The notes under the pieces were generated by a model that worked only from the letters and a program-made list of their open reading frames with translations, ran no database searches and was not told the DNA's origin. A stretch of DNA of 64,000 nucleotides from Clostridiaceae bacterium OM02-2AC (GTDB lineage: Bacteria; Bacillota_I; Bacilli_A; Erysipelotrichales; Erysipelotrichaceae). A program made the position numbers and the translations under genes. Below, piece after piece: positions 1-9,377 of this stretch; the first letter of the stretch is position 1; every line of letters begins with the position of its first letter. The DNA lies in contig QULU01000001.1 of assembly GCA_003481775.1 (NCBI GenBank), forward strand, positions 268,816 through 332,815. Reading direction: 5' to 3'.

Positions 1-674
1 AGGACGTATGCAATGACCGTCGCATCCTTGCACAGAAGCAGCATGGACTGTACGCCGTCTATTATCATCCGATTGGCGGAAGTCTGACGCCGCAGAAGCT
101 GCAGGAGCTTTATGACTGCATCCGGGATATGGAGGCTGTAGAGCTTCGTCTGACACCGCAGCAGGGTGTTTATATCATCAACTGTACCGCTGATGAGGCA
201 AAGCGTGTGCTCGCTGTCACAAGAGATGGCGCCCGCAATACCTTTGAAGAAAGTACAGCTTGTATCGGAGCCTCCACATGTCAGGTGGGACTGCGGGATT
301 CTCAGGGCGTGCTGAAGGATGCCATCCTCTATCTCAGAGAAAAGAATTATGCAGATCACGTGCTGCCGAAAATTTTCATTTCCGGATGTCCAAGCTCCTG
401 CGGAACCAATCAGATTGGTCAGCTGGGCTTTCAGGGAACGGTAAAGGTCATTGACCGCAAGCCGTATCCGGCCTTCAATCTGAGTGTATCGGGCAGTGAT
501 TCCCTGTATCAGGAACGCTTTGGAAATATAGCAGGGGTAATCCTAGAAGAGGATATGTGTCTGTTTCTGGCGGCAATCGCCGATGCAGTAACTGCAGCCG
601 GCACCGATTTCAATACCTGGCTGGAAAAAGAAAAAGAACAGCTGGATGCTATTCTGAATACATATTTGAAATAA
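1..674 (+). CDS. Sulfite/nitrite reductase-like hemoprotein, C-terminal part (5' truncated by window edge)
   Basis: The reading frame is open from base 3, so the true start lies outside the window and the first methionine here (base 129) is internal. The visible part contains the second ferredoxin-like half-domain followed by the 4Fe-4S/siroheme domain. The cluster cysteines appear as CIGASTC and, about 48 residues later, GCPSSCG, which is the C-x5-C...C-x3-C pattern of sulfite and nitrite reductases. The family reduces sulfite or nitrite in the cytoplasm by six electrons using siroheme and 4Fe-4S. Substrate cannot be decided from this fragment. A hairpin with a T-rich tail follows at 738. 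Confidence 0.85.
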   Translation, partial: DVCNDRRILAQKQHGLYAVYYHPIGGSLTPQKLQELYDCIRDMEAVELRLTPQQGVYIINCTADEAKRVLAVTRDGARNTFEESTACIGASTCQVGLRDSQGVLKDAILYLREKNYADHVLPKIFISGCPSSCGTNQIGQLGFQGTVKVIDRKPYPAFNLSVSGSDSLYQERFGNIAGVILEEDMCLFLAAIADAVTAAGTDFNTWLEKEKEQLDAILNTYLK

Positions 675-737
675 TACTGCAGGCGGTATGGAAGGCTTCG
701 GCTTCTTCCATAATAGCCGATCTGTTACAGACGTTTC

Positions 738-765
738 GGTGCGGGCACAGCCTGCACCTTTTGTT
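738..765 (+). terminator. Probable terminator of the reductase gene
   Basis: Arms GGTGC and GCACC with inner GGG/CCT pairing (one mismatch) are followed by TTTTGTTG. It lies 64 bases after the reductase stop, between converging genes. Confidence 0.5.
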
Positions 766-823
766 GTACACAGCTGCATTTGATTTTCGTATCTTTAAGC
801 GGTGGCAAGGCTTTGTCAGTCTT

Positions 824-1441
824 CTATTTCGACAGCAGACCCGCACAATCAGCCATATGGCGAAGCCATTTCGGATAAAAGGGATACTTGGGATGAATGC
901 CATCATACTCATAGACCGCATCCTCCCACTTCAGCAGCTGGCTGTTGTCAACAAAGGTGAGCTGAAGCTCTGCACACATGGTCTCAAGCCCCTGATTAAA
1001 GTTGCGATGCCTTTGCGTCCCGCCATGGGAGCACATGATATCACTTCTTAGCGGCAGAATGGAATGGATATAAATCGCTGTTTTTGGTAAAGCGCTCTGC
1101 AAAATCCGTATCTGCTTTCGATAGCAGGTGATGAAGGCTTCAAAATCTTTATGAGAGTGCAGAATATCATTTTTTCCGTATTCCATGAAAATCACAGCCG
1201 GCTGCATGGAAATAGCAAACAGCAGATCTCCCTGAATATCGTCAATGCAGCGGCTCCGGTTTGCCACCACATTGTTTTTCCGAAGCAGGCGAAAATCCAG
1301 AATGGATTCAGCAAGCGAATCCCCCAGAAGCAGAGCCTCCTCAAAATAGGGAACCATCTCATAAATCGGCTGCGTCTGCTTCTTATCCGAAATCCGATAG
1401 CGTTTTGTCCGTTGCACGCCTGTTTCTGGCTTTTTTTTCAT
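824..1441 (-). CDS. SGNH/GDSL-family hydrolase, no signal peptide
   Basis: A protein of 205 residues with SGNH hydrolase motifs: GDSLAES (block I, nucleophile serine), EYGKND (block III), and DGIHPKY near the C-terminus (block V, catalytic Asp-His). The family removes acyl groups from glycans or lipids. No signal peptide or membrane segment is visible. I chose the ATG at 1441 because GAGGTG lies six bases upstream and a strong promoter ends at 1508; a longer frame to 1555 would begin upstream of that promoter. It is clearly paralogous to the secreted hydrolase at 6496-7239, most strikingly over the last 45 residues. Substrate is unknown. Confidence 0.8.
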   Translation of the reverse strand: MKKKPETGVQRTKRYRISDKKQTQPIYEMVPYFEEALLLGDSLAESILDFRLLRKNNVVANRSRCIDDIQGDLLFAISMQPAVIFMEYGKNDILHSHKDFEAFITCYRKQIRILQSALPKTAIYIHSILPLRSDIMCSHGGTQRHRNFNQGLETMCAELQLTFVDNSQLLKWEDAVYEYDGIHPKYPFYPKWLRHMADCAGLLSK

Positions 1442-1507
1442 TTCATCCACCTCGGATTTCCATATATCCTTTATGCAAAGCCCTTGTACGTCATAGTACC
1501 TCTTAAT

Positions 1508-1536
1508 ATTATATGATGCATGTGTGATAATTTCAA
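1508..1536 (-). promoter_or_regulatory. Promoter of the SGNH hydrolase gene
   Basis: On the minus strand TTGAAA (1531-1536) and TATAAT (1508-1513) are separated by exactly 17 bases, a good vegetative sigma-A match. Transcription would start near 1501, about 60 bases before the chosen ATG. Confidence 0.7.
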
Positions 1537-1710
1537 TATATAAGTTTATTTTCATTGCGAAATCATCCTCTTTAGTAAGATATTCAATATTCTCTAAAAA
1601 GCAATTTCATAACATGAAAAAAACTTATCAGGTGCGTATCCCAATAAGTAAATGTGCATGGCTTTCCGCAAATATGCCAATTTATTTTATGAATACAAAT
1701 GATAGCAGCT

Positions 1711-3114
1711 TTAGCACTTCTGCTTTTTCCAGCGGTCTGTCTCGCTGTGCAGCAGCTCCAGCATGAGCTGTATCACCTTGCGCCGCTCTCTGTTTACAAG
1801 TGCCTGACGCAGTCCTTTTACATTCTGCTCTATCTGTTTTTCAGGCGTGTGCTGAAATAGCGTCCGGATCAGCATACTGCCACTCACCGACTCGCTCAGC
1901 TGCTCTGCAATATTGCGGATACACGGATTCTCATGATGCTTTATGATATCCAGAACCGGCTCCGGTGAAAGACCTTCCCGTGCCTGAATCCTCTCCGCAA
2001 GCACATCCAGCTCTTCCTGTGTACAGCGTTCCATACACGATGAAAGGGTCGCTCTGGCAAGAAGCTCTGTCAGCTCCAGCATACAGATATAATAGTCAAG
2101 CAAGGTCTGAATCTGTGGCTGCTGCATACAGGAAATCTTCTGTTGCGCGGAATATACAATGCGACTGCCCAGACCGTTGCGTGTTTCCACAAGCTGTAAG
2201 TCATTCAGGAACTTTATTGTCCTGCGCATCGTGCGCAGGGATACCGCATAGCGCTCACTCAGCCGCTCCAGATTCAGCAGCTGTCCGTCAGGATAACGAT
2301 TTTCCGCGATATCCCTTACCATACTTCCCGCCGTCTTCATATACAGAAAGGATACCTCCCGTCCCGTATACCATTCAAATTCAATATCCTTTTGTGGATG
2401 TATTCCCTCACAGACCCGATCCAGATAACGCATGCTATCCTTTTTCGTTGCCTCACAGAAATAGCGAATCGTCTTTTTCATCATAAATGGATTGTTCTGC
2501 ATGACAAAGAGCAGAATCTTTGCGAGCGTTTCACTGAGCTTACCCTTATTATCCGCTAGTGCCTCCTCACAATTCTCCTGCTTTGCATAGGGCAGGTACA
2601 GAAAATCAAGAAGCTGCTTTGCCAGCTCCAGAAGATAGGTGTTTCCCAGAAAGCCTAAAACCTGCAGATAGAGCTGCTGCAAAGCTTCATTCAGCTCATA
2701 CAGGGTGTGCTCCTTCTGTGTCAGCTGTCGAATCCCACACTGCAGCTCCTCCAAATGCTTTGCATCGGCATGCTGTAAGGCCGCATGAATCGCTACCGGC
2801 ATCAAAACACCCAGAGCATCATACACATGCGCAATGCCATTGCGTGAGCAGGCCATCCGATACAGAAAATAACGATTGTTTTCCAAATGCTGGATATCCA
2901 GACTTACCCGTGCACAGCTTCCCTTAATTCGCTGTAACGCCCCATCCTTCTCCAATAAAGCAAGTGCCGCCCGAATCGTATTCCGTCCGACACCAAACTG
3001 CTCACACAGTGTCTGTAAAGAAGGAAGCTTTGTGCCATAGGGATAGGTTCCTTTATAAATATCCTGCAGAATCTGACGCTGGATCTGACGATATAATGTC
3101 GCTTCCTGTTCCAT
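1711..3114 (-). CDS. GntR-family regulator with two winged-helix domains
   Basis: A 467-residue protein. Residues about 5-75 form a clear GntR winged helix (YRQIQRQILQDIYKGTYPYG, then LPSLQTLCEQFGVGRNTIRAALALLEKDG). A second GntR-like winged helix follows at about 260-325 (MVRDIAENRYPDGQLL, then LERLSERYAVSLRTMRRTIKFL). Each is followed by a helical region that may bind an effector. Most GntR proteins have one DNA-binding domain and are 230-250 residues, so this looks like an internal duplication. The start has AAGGGAGG eight bases upstream. It stands alone between the two SGNH hydrolase loci, so it may control the O-acylation cassette; that is inference from position only. Confidence 0.85.
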   Translation of the reverse strand: MEQEATLYRQIQRQILQDIYKGTYPYGTKLPSLQTLCEQFGVGRNTIRAALALLEKDGALQRIKGSCARVSLDIQHLENNRYFLYRMACSRNGIAHVYDALGVLMPVAIHAALQHADAKHLEELQCGIRQLTQKEHTLYELNEALQQLYLQVLGFLGNTYLLELAKQLLDFLYLPYAKQENCEEALADNKGKLSETLAKILLFVMQNNPFMMKKTIRYFCEATKKDSMRYLDRVCEGIHPQKDIEFEWYTGREVSFLYMKTAGSMVRDIAENRYPDGQLLNLERLSERYAVSLRTMRRTIKFLNDLQLVETRNGLGSRIVYSAQQKISCMQQPQIQTLLDYYICMLELTELLARATLSSCMERCTQEELDVLAERIQAREGLSPEPVLDIIKHHENPCIRNIAEQLSESVSGSMLIRTLFQHTPEKQIEQNVKGLRQALVNRERRKVIQLMLELLHSETDRWKKQKC

Positions 3115-3497
3115 GTAGTCGCCCTCCCTTTACCATAACCGCTTCCTGCTTTTACCTGTATGTATATAGTATCACAAAAGGACTTATTATATAAGACTGT
3201 TTTATTGCTGTGCTGTGCATTTCTTACGATGCGCGATGTCAGGCATATGCAAAAATTCAGGAGGCTTTAAAGGATGAAACGGATATTTCTTTCAGGGAAC
3301 AGCATCGTATCACGATTCACTCATATAGGTGTATTACAGGCAAGATAAACGGATGTATCGTAAGCATTAAAATGAAAGGATGGCAATGATGGGGGTTCTC
3401 GCTTTAAGGCACATGTATGACTATAAAAGTATATTTTCAAGGAATGATGCATATGAGCAGTATTCTGATTTTCAGCCGCTGACCGGTTATTTCACGC
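3115..3497. other. Intergenic stretch with only weak open frames
   Basis: This gap separates the GntR gene from the end of the O-acylation cassette. On the plus strand an open frame of about 59 codons (3210-3389) has no convincing ribosome binding site or start. It could be a gene remnant. No terminator with a clear T-run was found. Confidence 0.3.
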
Positions 3498-4637
3498 TCA
3501 TCCTCCTGCTTCCAGAAGCTCCCCGAGTGAGGTATCACTGAAAAAGGTATTGGCATTGTATAGAAATAGAATTTCCTGTATGTCCTGTTCCTTGATCAGC
3601 TTGTCCAGATCATCATAATAGTAGCGCGGGTCTACGACGGTGATGCTTTTGTAATATGGCACAAGGAACGGCAGGAAGCAGTTTGCATAGGAATCCTTAA
3701 TAACAAGCAGCCGCTTGCCCGTTTGTGCTGTATCTATTTTCAACAGACCGTGATTGCCTCCGAAAAATACATCGTATGGATTTGCGGATGCTGCCTTATC
3801 CTGTTCAAATACAGTCGCAGTTTTTCGCTGCTCCTCAACATAGGTGACAATGAGCTCCTGTTTTTTCTTCGGTACATAGATATCCACATGATCCTTTCTT
3901 CCGCGATAGTAGCCGCTGGCATTCGCCAGAGTGCCGTAAAACTGATCGTTTACCGTGTACACCACATACTCTGTTTTTTCTTTTTTCTTTTCTGCAGCAC
4001 ACCATGCCGCAAATGCAACTGCGGCACCACGGGTGGTCCAGTGATGATCACTCGCATAGTACAGTTCCTCCTTTTGATGCTGCATAAGCGGCGCTGCTGC
4101 ATCGATCCAGGTGATAGCAGATGACAGCTCTTTCTGAAAGTCCTTCAGCGTATCCAGCTGATTACCGCCCTGCTCGTACATTGGCAGCTGTTCCCTCCAG
4201 ATTGCTGATTTATTGGGAACAAGCAGCATGGACAGCTTTTTATCCGTATGCCGCTTTGCGAATGCCTGCAGCTGCTGTGCTTTTTTCTGTAGCTGCTCAT
4301 GATCTGGATTCTCCTGTTCCTGAAACAGAATGCCATTATGACCGATTATGACATCCTGCAGCTTTCGCTTTCCCAATGCATAGCTCAGGTTGGCATGAAG
4401 CTGTACAAGTGCAAAGCGCTGATCAAACTGATCACGTAGCCATTCCTCACTCTCTTTCTGAAAGCTGCCGTTGCATACAGCCGCCATATCCAAAGCGGGG
4501 CGCTGCTGCAACACACGATTTTCCTTTTCTGAAAAAGCGATGTCCCTATGTCCGATACGCAGCAGCAAAAAGCCGATCATACATAGCAGCATCGTCCCGA
4601 TGACACCGTAGCTGCGAAGAGCTTTTTTGATTTTCAT
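3498..4637 (-). CDS. DHHW-family (AlgX/AlgJ-like) membrane-anchored protein
   Basis: A 379-residue protein with one N-terminal membrane segment (about 10-27) and a large extracellular domain. It carries the DHHW signature (ASDHHWTTRGA, about residues 195-205) and a later KDSYANCFLPFL motif matching the SGNH-like serine region of AlgX/AlgJ proteins. The family works with MBOAT acyltransferases to transfer acetyl groups onto exported polysaccharides. It is last in the cassette, 12 bases after the MBOAT gene, with AAGGAGG before the ATG. The Asp-His pair and the serine are present, so an active transferase is plausible. The acceptor glycan is unknown. Confidence 0.85.
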   Translation of the reverse strand: MKIKKALRSYGVIGTMLLCMIGFLLLRIGHRDIAFSEKENRVLQQRPALDMAAVCNGSFQKESEEWLRDQFDQRFALVQLHANLSYALGKRKLQDVIIGHNGILFQEQENPDHEQLQKKAQQLQAFAKRHTDKKLSMLLVPNKSAIWREQLPMYEQGGNQLDTLKDFQKELSSAITWIDAAAPLMQHQKEELYYASDHHWTTRGAAVAFAAWCAAEKKKEKTEYVVYTVNDQFYGTLANASGYYRGRKDHVDIYVPKKKQELIVTYVEEQRKTATVFEQDKAASANPYDVFFGGNHGLLKIDTAQTGKRLLVIKDSYANCFLPFLVPYYKSITVVDPRYYYDDLDKLIKEQDIQEILFLYNANTFFSDTSLGELLEAGG

Positions 4638-4649
4638 AGCGGAACCTCC

Positions 4650-6032
4650 TTAAAATTGTACATATAGAAATGACTGGTATCCTGCGGACATCAGACAGGA
4701 CAGCAGGATGATAAGCACGACAAACGTCAGCACCGGCTTCACATACCATTGCTGTGCACGCAGAGCATACATGACATTACTGCTTAATACAAGCGGAACG
4801 CTGGTGGAGAACACGGCTGCCGCACACAGCCAGAAGCCGTAGTTTACAAGCAGTGACACGGTCTGCATATCAGCGAAGCCATTTGCTGCGGTAAACAGCT
4901 GTTTGTAATACGTGGCCGCCTGAGGCAGTCCGTTGCTGGCAAACAACACCCAGCCCAGCATCACCATAACAAAGGTAAGCAGCATGCGCACAGCTGATGG
5001 CAGCCGCTTCAGGTATGTGTGCAGCACAAATTTTTCCAGTATGAGCAATACGCCATAATACAGCCCCCAGAGCAGAAAGGTCCAGCTGGCACCGTGCCAA
5101 AAGCCGGTTAGCCCCCATACAAGCAGGAGATTTCGCAGGGTCCGAAGCAAGCCCTTTCGATTTCCTCCCAGCGGAATGTACACATAATCGCGAAACCAGC
5201 CTCCCAGCGTCATATGCCAGCGGCGCCAGAAGTCTGTGATACTGGTGGAGGTGTAGGGGTGGTCAAAGTTTTCCTGCAAACGGATACCGAACATTCTTCC
5301 CAGACCGATCGCCATATTCATATAGCCCTGAAAATCAAAATAGATTTGAAAGGTGTAGGCGAGCAGCCCCAGCCAGGCGCTGGCCGTCGATACGCTGTGC
5401 GTGCTCGTATAGGACCAAAGCGGTGCCAGTGCATCTGCCAGCAGCAGCTTTTGAGAAAGCCCCATCAGAAAGCGGATGGCACCTTCCTCCAGCATGGCAG
5501 GCTGCCAGGTGCTTTTCAGCTGTCTTTCCCATCCATCATAGCGTTCGATCGGCCCCATGATGAGCTTGGGAAAAAACGTCAGATATACCGCCAGCTGTAA
5601 AAAGGAGGCAGGCTGTATGACCTCGCGACGGATATCGATGAGATATGCCATAGCTGTAAAGGTGATAAAGGATATACCAAGCGGCATCGGCAGCACCTCA
5701 TAGGATACGGGAACAGATAAAACAGCAAACAGATTATCCAGAAAAAATCCATAGTATTTATAATAGAATAGCAGCAGCCCCAAAAGCAGCATGCTTTCCG
5801 TCAACCGCCGTGTACGATGCTCCTTTTCAACCGCACCGATATAACGGCCAAGGGCGTAGACCAGGCAGACATACAGCAGTAATAGACAGGCATCACCAAT
5901 CCCGCCCCATGCATAGAATAACAGGCTGAACAAGAGAAACAGCACCCTTCTTGCCTTCGGCTTCACCACGATGTACAGTCCCAGTGTACAGGGGAGAAAC
6001 AGAAACAGGAAGATCATGGATGGAAATGTCAT
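4650..6032 (-). CDS. MBOAT family O-acyltransferase (AlgI/DltB/PatA type)
   Basis: A 460-residue polytopic membrane protein with about ten hydrophobic segments. It carries the MBOAT signatures FWRRWHMTLGGWFRDYVYIPLGG and, further on, LTGFWHGASWTFLLWG, whose histidine is the invariant catalytic residue. The family moves acetyl groups from cytoplasmic donors across the membrane for polysaccharide, teichoic acid or peptidoglycan modification. It lies between the DUF4358 and DHHW genes. Because the partner is a DHHW protein and not DltA/C/D, exopolysaccharide or cell-wall O-acetylation is more likely than D-alanylation. Confidence 0.92.
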   Translation of the reverse strand: MTFPSMIFLFLFLPCTLGLYIVVKPKARRVLFLLFSLLFYAWGGIGDACLLLLYVCLVYALGRYIGAVEKEHRTRRLTESMLLLGLLLFYYKYYGFFLDNLFAVLSVPVSYEVLPMPLGISFITFTAMAYLIDIRREVIQPASFLQLAVYLTFFPKLIMGPIERYDGWERQLKSTWQPAMLEEGAIRFLMGLSQKLLLADALAPLWSYTSTHSVSTASAWLGLLAYTFQIYFDFQGYMNMAIGLGRMFGIRLQENFDHPYTSTSITDFWRRWHMTLGGWFRDYVYIPLGGNRKGLLRTLRNLLLVWGLTGFWHGASWTFLLWGLYYGVLLILEKFVLHTYLKRLPSAVRMLLTFVMVMLGWVLFASNGLPQAATYYKQLFTAANGFADMQTVSLLVNYGFWLCAAAVFSTSVPLVLSSNVMYALRAQQWYVKPVLTFVVLIILLSCLMSAGYQSFLYVQF

Positions 6033-6040
6033 AGCACTTC

Positions 6041-6499
6041 CTACCAGGCCTTTTTCAACAGCTGCCGCAGCTGGGACTGCTGCGGATGAATCAGGACAAC
6101 AACATAACGCCCATCCTCATAAACAGACGCTTTTTCCAAAAGCGCACTTTGTCTGGGTGCATACCCCTGAAAGCTCTTCAGCTGCCGGTCTACACGCTGT
6201 TGACAAAGCTTGAGAAGCGCCTTTCGCTTCGTCTGATCCGACTGCTTGAACACTGCGATTTCATCTGCCTCGATTGCAGATGCTGTACCATAGACGAGTA
6301 CCTGCTCATAAGCAGCGGTATCCAGATGGTACTGCTTGCGAAGCCATGCGTTGTCCTTAACCTCCATATTCGTTACATAGGGAGTAAGCGGCTTCCTCAG
6401 TGCGTCCAGATCAATCTCCCTGCTCCCTCTGGCAAAGGGCAGTGCAAATGCAAAGGCAGCGAACAGAATACAGAGTGCATATATACTTTTGCGTTTCAT
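6041..6499 (-). CDS. DUF4358 domain secreted or anchored protein
   Basis: A 152-residue protein with an N-terminal hydrophobic signal or anchor (about 6-22) and no lipobox cysteine. The remainder (YGTASAIEADEIAVF, then LKSFQGYAPRQSALLE and GRYVVVLI) resembles DUF4358 proteins, which are often found beside MBOAT/DHHW acetylation genes in Firmicutes. Its start overlaps the stop of the upstream SGNH gene by four bases, which implies translational coupling. The function of DUF4358 is not established. Confidence 0.75.
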   Translation of the reverse strand: MKRKSIYALCILFAAFAFALPFARGSREIDLDALRKPLTPYVTNMEVKDNAWLRKQYHLDTAAYEQVLVYGTASAIEADEIAVFKQSDQTKRKALLKLCQQRVDRQLKSFQGYAPRQSALLEKASVYEDGRYVVVLIHPQQSQLRQLLKKAW

Positions 6500-7239
6500 A
6501 AACCGGCCTCGCCTGCCATATGTGCCAGCCAGATCGGATAATAGGAATATTTGGGATGCACACCGTCAAGCTCATACACGTCCGCTGACCAGTCCATCAG
6601 CGTGGTATTGTCAATAAAGGTGAGCTGTTCTTCCTCGCACATCTGCTGTAACGCACGGTTGAACTCCCTGTATCTGGCATATACAGGCGTTTTTGCTATC
6701 GCAGCCGCATCCATCGGTATGAGGGAATTGATAAAAATTCTCGTATCCGGCAATGCCTTTTTCAGCTTATGAATCTGTTCCTTATATTGCCGGATGAACC
6801 GCTGTGCATTTCCCCTGCAATATTCCAGATCGTTCATCCCATAGGACAGAAAAATCGTACGCGGTGCCATGGTAATCGCCGTAGTGATCTCCTGATCGAT
6901 ATTGTCTGTCCGCCGTCCCCGTGTGGCAAGAAGATTGCTGCTGCTCACCAGCTGGTAATCACCAAATGCCTCTGCCAGAGAATCCCCCATAATCAGTGAA
7001 TTTTGAAACCGAAGGGACAACGTAGGGGAAGAAAGCTTCTGAAGACGTTCCTTTTGCTCCCGGGCCGCAATTTTCTTATCCACGGAAGCCACGCTCTGCT
7101 TCGCAAGCTTTGCCATAACCGCATGCCCCTTTTCAACCTGTGTGCTTTGTTCATCAGCTGTCGCTGACGGTAACAGTTCGCCCAGCATAAGCAAGGCTGA
7201 CGCCGCAATCACAAGGGAAACTGGTGTTTTGTAATTCAT
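6496..7239 (-). CDS. Secreted or membrane-anchored SGNH/GDSL hydrolase
   Basis: A 247-residue protein with an N-terminal hydrophobic segment (about 7-22), so it should act outside the membrane. SGNH motifs are present: MGDSLAEAF (nucleophile serine), LSYGMNDLEY (Asn) and DGVHPKYSYYP (Asp-His). It is first in the cassette SGNH-DUF4358-MBOAT-DHHW and overlaps the next gene by four bases. A role as acetyl esterase or transferase in the same modification pathway is inferred. It is the closest relative in the window of the cytosolic hydrolase at 824-1441. Confidence 0.85.
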   Translation of the reverse strand: MNYKTPVSLVIAASALLMLGELLPSATADEQSTQVEKGHAVMAKLAKQSVASVDKKIAAREQKERLQKLSSPTLSLRFQNSLIMGDSLAEAFGDYQLVSSSNLLATRGRRTDNIDQEITTAITMAPRTIFLSYGMNDLEYCRGNAQRFIRQYKEQIHKLKKALPDTRIFINSLIPMDAAAIAKTPVYARYREFNRALQQMCEEEQLTFIDNTTLMDWSADVYELDGVHPKYSYYPIWLAHMAGEAGL

Positions 7240-7283
7240 ATAATCTCTCCCATCTTCTACAAGCTTTCGTTCATTCCGTTAGA

Positions 7284-7313
7284 ATTATACAGTATTTCAA
7301 AGGATTCAGCCAA
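7284..7313 (-). promoter_or_regulatory. Promoter of the O-acylation cassette
   Basis: Minus-strand TATAAT (7284-7289) with TTGGCT (7308-7313) 18 bases upstream, placing the start of transcription about 40 bases before the first gene. Confidence 0.55.
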
Positions 7314-7429
7314 AAATGTAGCTTTTTTGAAGAAACCCTAAAGCCTTACATTCATTAGACGAAGGCAGATTCAAAAAAGTTTTGATGCTTCGGAAAATTC
7401 ATTTCTTTTATGTCATCATTTATATAATT

Positions 7430-7466
7430 ATAAGAAAAACCGAATGTGCTGGACACACATTCGGTT
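7430..7466 (-). terminator. Terminator of the suf operon
   Basis: Perfect 11-base arms, AACCGAATGTG (7438-7448) and CACATTCGGTT (7456-7466). On the minus strand they are followed by TTTTTCTTA. The stem overlaps the stop codon of the cyclo-ligase gene. Confidence 0.85.
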
Positions 7467-7993
7467 CACTTTCTACTATAAATCTGCTGTTCGCTCACAA
7501 TCATATCCAGTGGCACGTCATGAGCATGAAGCTGAAGGGTGTCCTTCTGGCATTCAAAGGCGATACCGATTGTTTTTGCTCTGCACGCTGGCAGATAGCG
7601 GTCATAATAGCCACAGCCATGCCCCATGCGGTTGCAGGCTTCATCAAAGGCTACCAGAGGTACCAGAACAATGTCCAGTTCCCATGCTTCGGCTGGCAGC
7701 GCATGGACTGGCTCCCAGATTCCATAGCTGCTCCTCCGATATTCAGTTGTTTCATCAATATGATAAAAGCGCATTTCCGTCTTGCTGCATACTGGCAGAC
7801 AAAGACGCAGCCCGCTTGTATTCAGATAGCGAAGATCAACCTCACTGCCAGCTGCATAATACAATGCAACCGTTCCCTGCAGCAGCGGCTGTACACGCTC
7901 ACAGATGCCTCTGCTATACTGTATGCGCATTTTCTCATCCAACGCATTTCTACGCTGCAGCGCACATGCTCTGACATCATCCAATAGAATCAC
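7466..7993 (-). CDS. 5-formyltetrahydrofolate cyclo-ligase
   Basis: A 175-residue protein of the YgfA/YqgN family, which converts 5-formyl-THF to 5,10-methenyl-THF with ATP. The signature [13 protein letters not shown], the phosphate and folate-binding GxGxGYYDR loop, is at about 122-134. The N-terminus has the usual RRNAL motif. The frame overlaps the end of sufB by 17 bases. The start is uncertain: GTG at 7993 or TTG at 7984, neither with a strong ribosome binding site, so coupling to sufB is likely. It is the last gene of the suf transcript. Confidence 0.9.
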   Translation of the reverse strand: MILLDDVRACALQRRNALDEKMRIQYSRGICERVQPLLQGTVALYYAAGSEVDLRYLNTSGLRLCLPVCSKTEMRFYHIDETTEYRRSSYGIWEPVHALPAEAWELDIVLVPLVAFDEACNRMGHGCGYYDRYLPACRAKTIGIAFECQKDTLQLHAHDVPLDMIVSEQQIYSRK

Positions 7994-9377
7994 TCATATC
8001 CAGCTTCAGCAGCTGGTTCAGCTCCACCGCATATTCCATCGGAAGCTCTCTTGTAAACGGCTCCAAAAAGCCCATTACGATCATTTCCGTCGCAGCACTG
8101 CGGCTCAGTCCCCTGCTCATCAGATAAAACAGCTGTTCTTCACTGATGTTGGAAACCGTTGCCTCATGCTCGATCTGAGACGTCATATTTTTTGAAATAT
8201 TCGTCGGTATGGTATCGCTGCGGGACTGCTTATCCAAAATCAGCGTATCACATTCCACCTTGCTTTTGGCAAAGGAAGCATTCGGTCCATGCAGCACCAG
8301 ACCGCGGTAATTGACCTCGCCTCCGTTGCGGGAAACGGATTTGGAAACGATATTGCTGTAGGTATGATCTGCCAGATGAATCATCTTAGCTCCGGCATCC
8401 TGAATTTGATGCTTCCCGGCGACCGCAATGGAAATGCAGGTTCCCTTTGCATACGGCTCTGCCAGAATACAGGCCGGATATTTCATATTCGTCTGAGAAC
8501 CGATGTTTCCATCGATCCATTCCATACTTCCGTTTTCAAACACCTTTGCACGCTTGGTCACCAGATTGATGATATTATCACTCCAGTTCTGCACGGTGGA
8601 ATACCGGCAGCGTGCATTTTTATGCACGAAGATTTCCACGACAGCCGCATGCAGCGAATCCTTGGAATAGGTCGGCGCCGTACAGCCCTCGACATAATGT
8701 ACATCCGCACCCTCATCAACGATGATCAGCGTCCGCTCAAACTGTCCCATGCGCTCCGTATTGATGCGGAAATACGACTGCAGCGGCTTATCCAACTTCA
8801 CCCCTTTGGGAACATAGATAAAGCTTCCCCCACTCCAAACACAGCTGTTCAGTGCTGCGAACTTATTATCCGTATAGGGCACCAGCTTACCGAAATATTT
8901 CTGAAACAAATCCGGATGCTGCTTTAAGGCCGTATCGGTATCCAGGAAAATAACTCCCTTGGATTCCACCTCCTCCAGCATATTGTGATAGACTGCCTCG
9001 GAATCATACTGCGTTGTTACACCTGCCAGAAATTCCTTCTCCGCCTCCGGAATCCCCAGCTTATCGAAAGTATCCTTGATGGTGTCCGGAACATCCTCCC
9101 AGCTTTTTTCCGTTTTATCACTTGGCTTGATATAATATGTATAATCATCGAAATCCAGATTGGTCACATCCGGACCCCATGTCTGAATATCCATACTTTC
9201 AAACTGTTCAAACGCTCGCAGACGGAAATCCAGCATCCACTGCGGCTCCTTTTTCTTATGAGAGATTGCCAGAATCGTTTCTCTGGTCAGTCCCTTTCCT
9301 GTATTGTAAATACTGACATCCTCGTCATGGAAGCCGTATTTGTATTCTTCATTTACCGGAATTTTGGTTTCACTCAT
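7977..9377 (-). CDS. sufB: SufB, Fe-S cluster scaffold subunit
   Basis: At 466 residues it has the full SufB length. It forms the SufBCD complex, where Fe-S clusters are assembled in the cytoplasm. The family core is recognisable: [31 protein letters not shown], and the C-terminal [21 protein letters not shown]. The start overlaps the sufU stop by eight bases. Gene order sufC-sufD-sufS-sufU-sufB is standard for Firmicutes. Confidence 0.97.
   Translation of the reverse strand: MSETKIPVNEEYKYGFHDEDVSIYNTGKGLTRETILAISHKKKEPQWMLDFRLRAFEQFESMDIQTWGPDVTNLDFDDYTYYIKPSDKTEKSWEDVPDTIKDTFDKLGIPEAEKEFLAGVTTQYDSEAVYHNMLEEVESKGVIFLDTDTALKQHPDLFQKYFGKLVPYTDNKFAALNSCVWSGGSFIYVPKGVKLDKPLQSYFRINTERMGQFERTLIIVDEGADVHYVEGCTAPTYSKDSLHAAVVEIFVHKNARCRYSTVQNWSDNIINLVTKRAKVFENGSMEWIDGNIGSQTNMKYPACILAEPYAKGTCISIAVAGKHQIQDAGAKMIHLADHTYSNIVSKSVSRNGGEVNYRGLVLHGPNASFAKSKVECDTLILDKQSRSDTIPTNISKNMTSQIEHEATVSNISEEQLFYLMSRGLSRSAATEMIVMGFLEPFTRELPMEYAVELNQLLKLDMSDSIG

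Noticed and set aside
3210..3389. Plus-strand open frame of about 59 codons between the GntR gene and the acylation cassette
   Set aside because: No ribosome binding site, GTG start only, no recognisable domain; kept only as a possible remnant in the intergenic entry.
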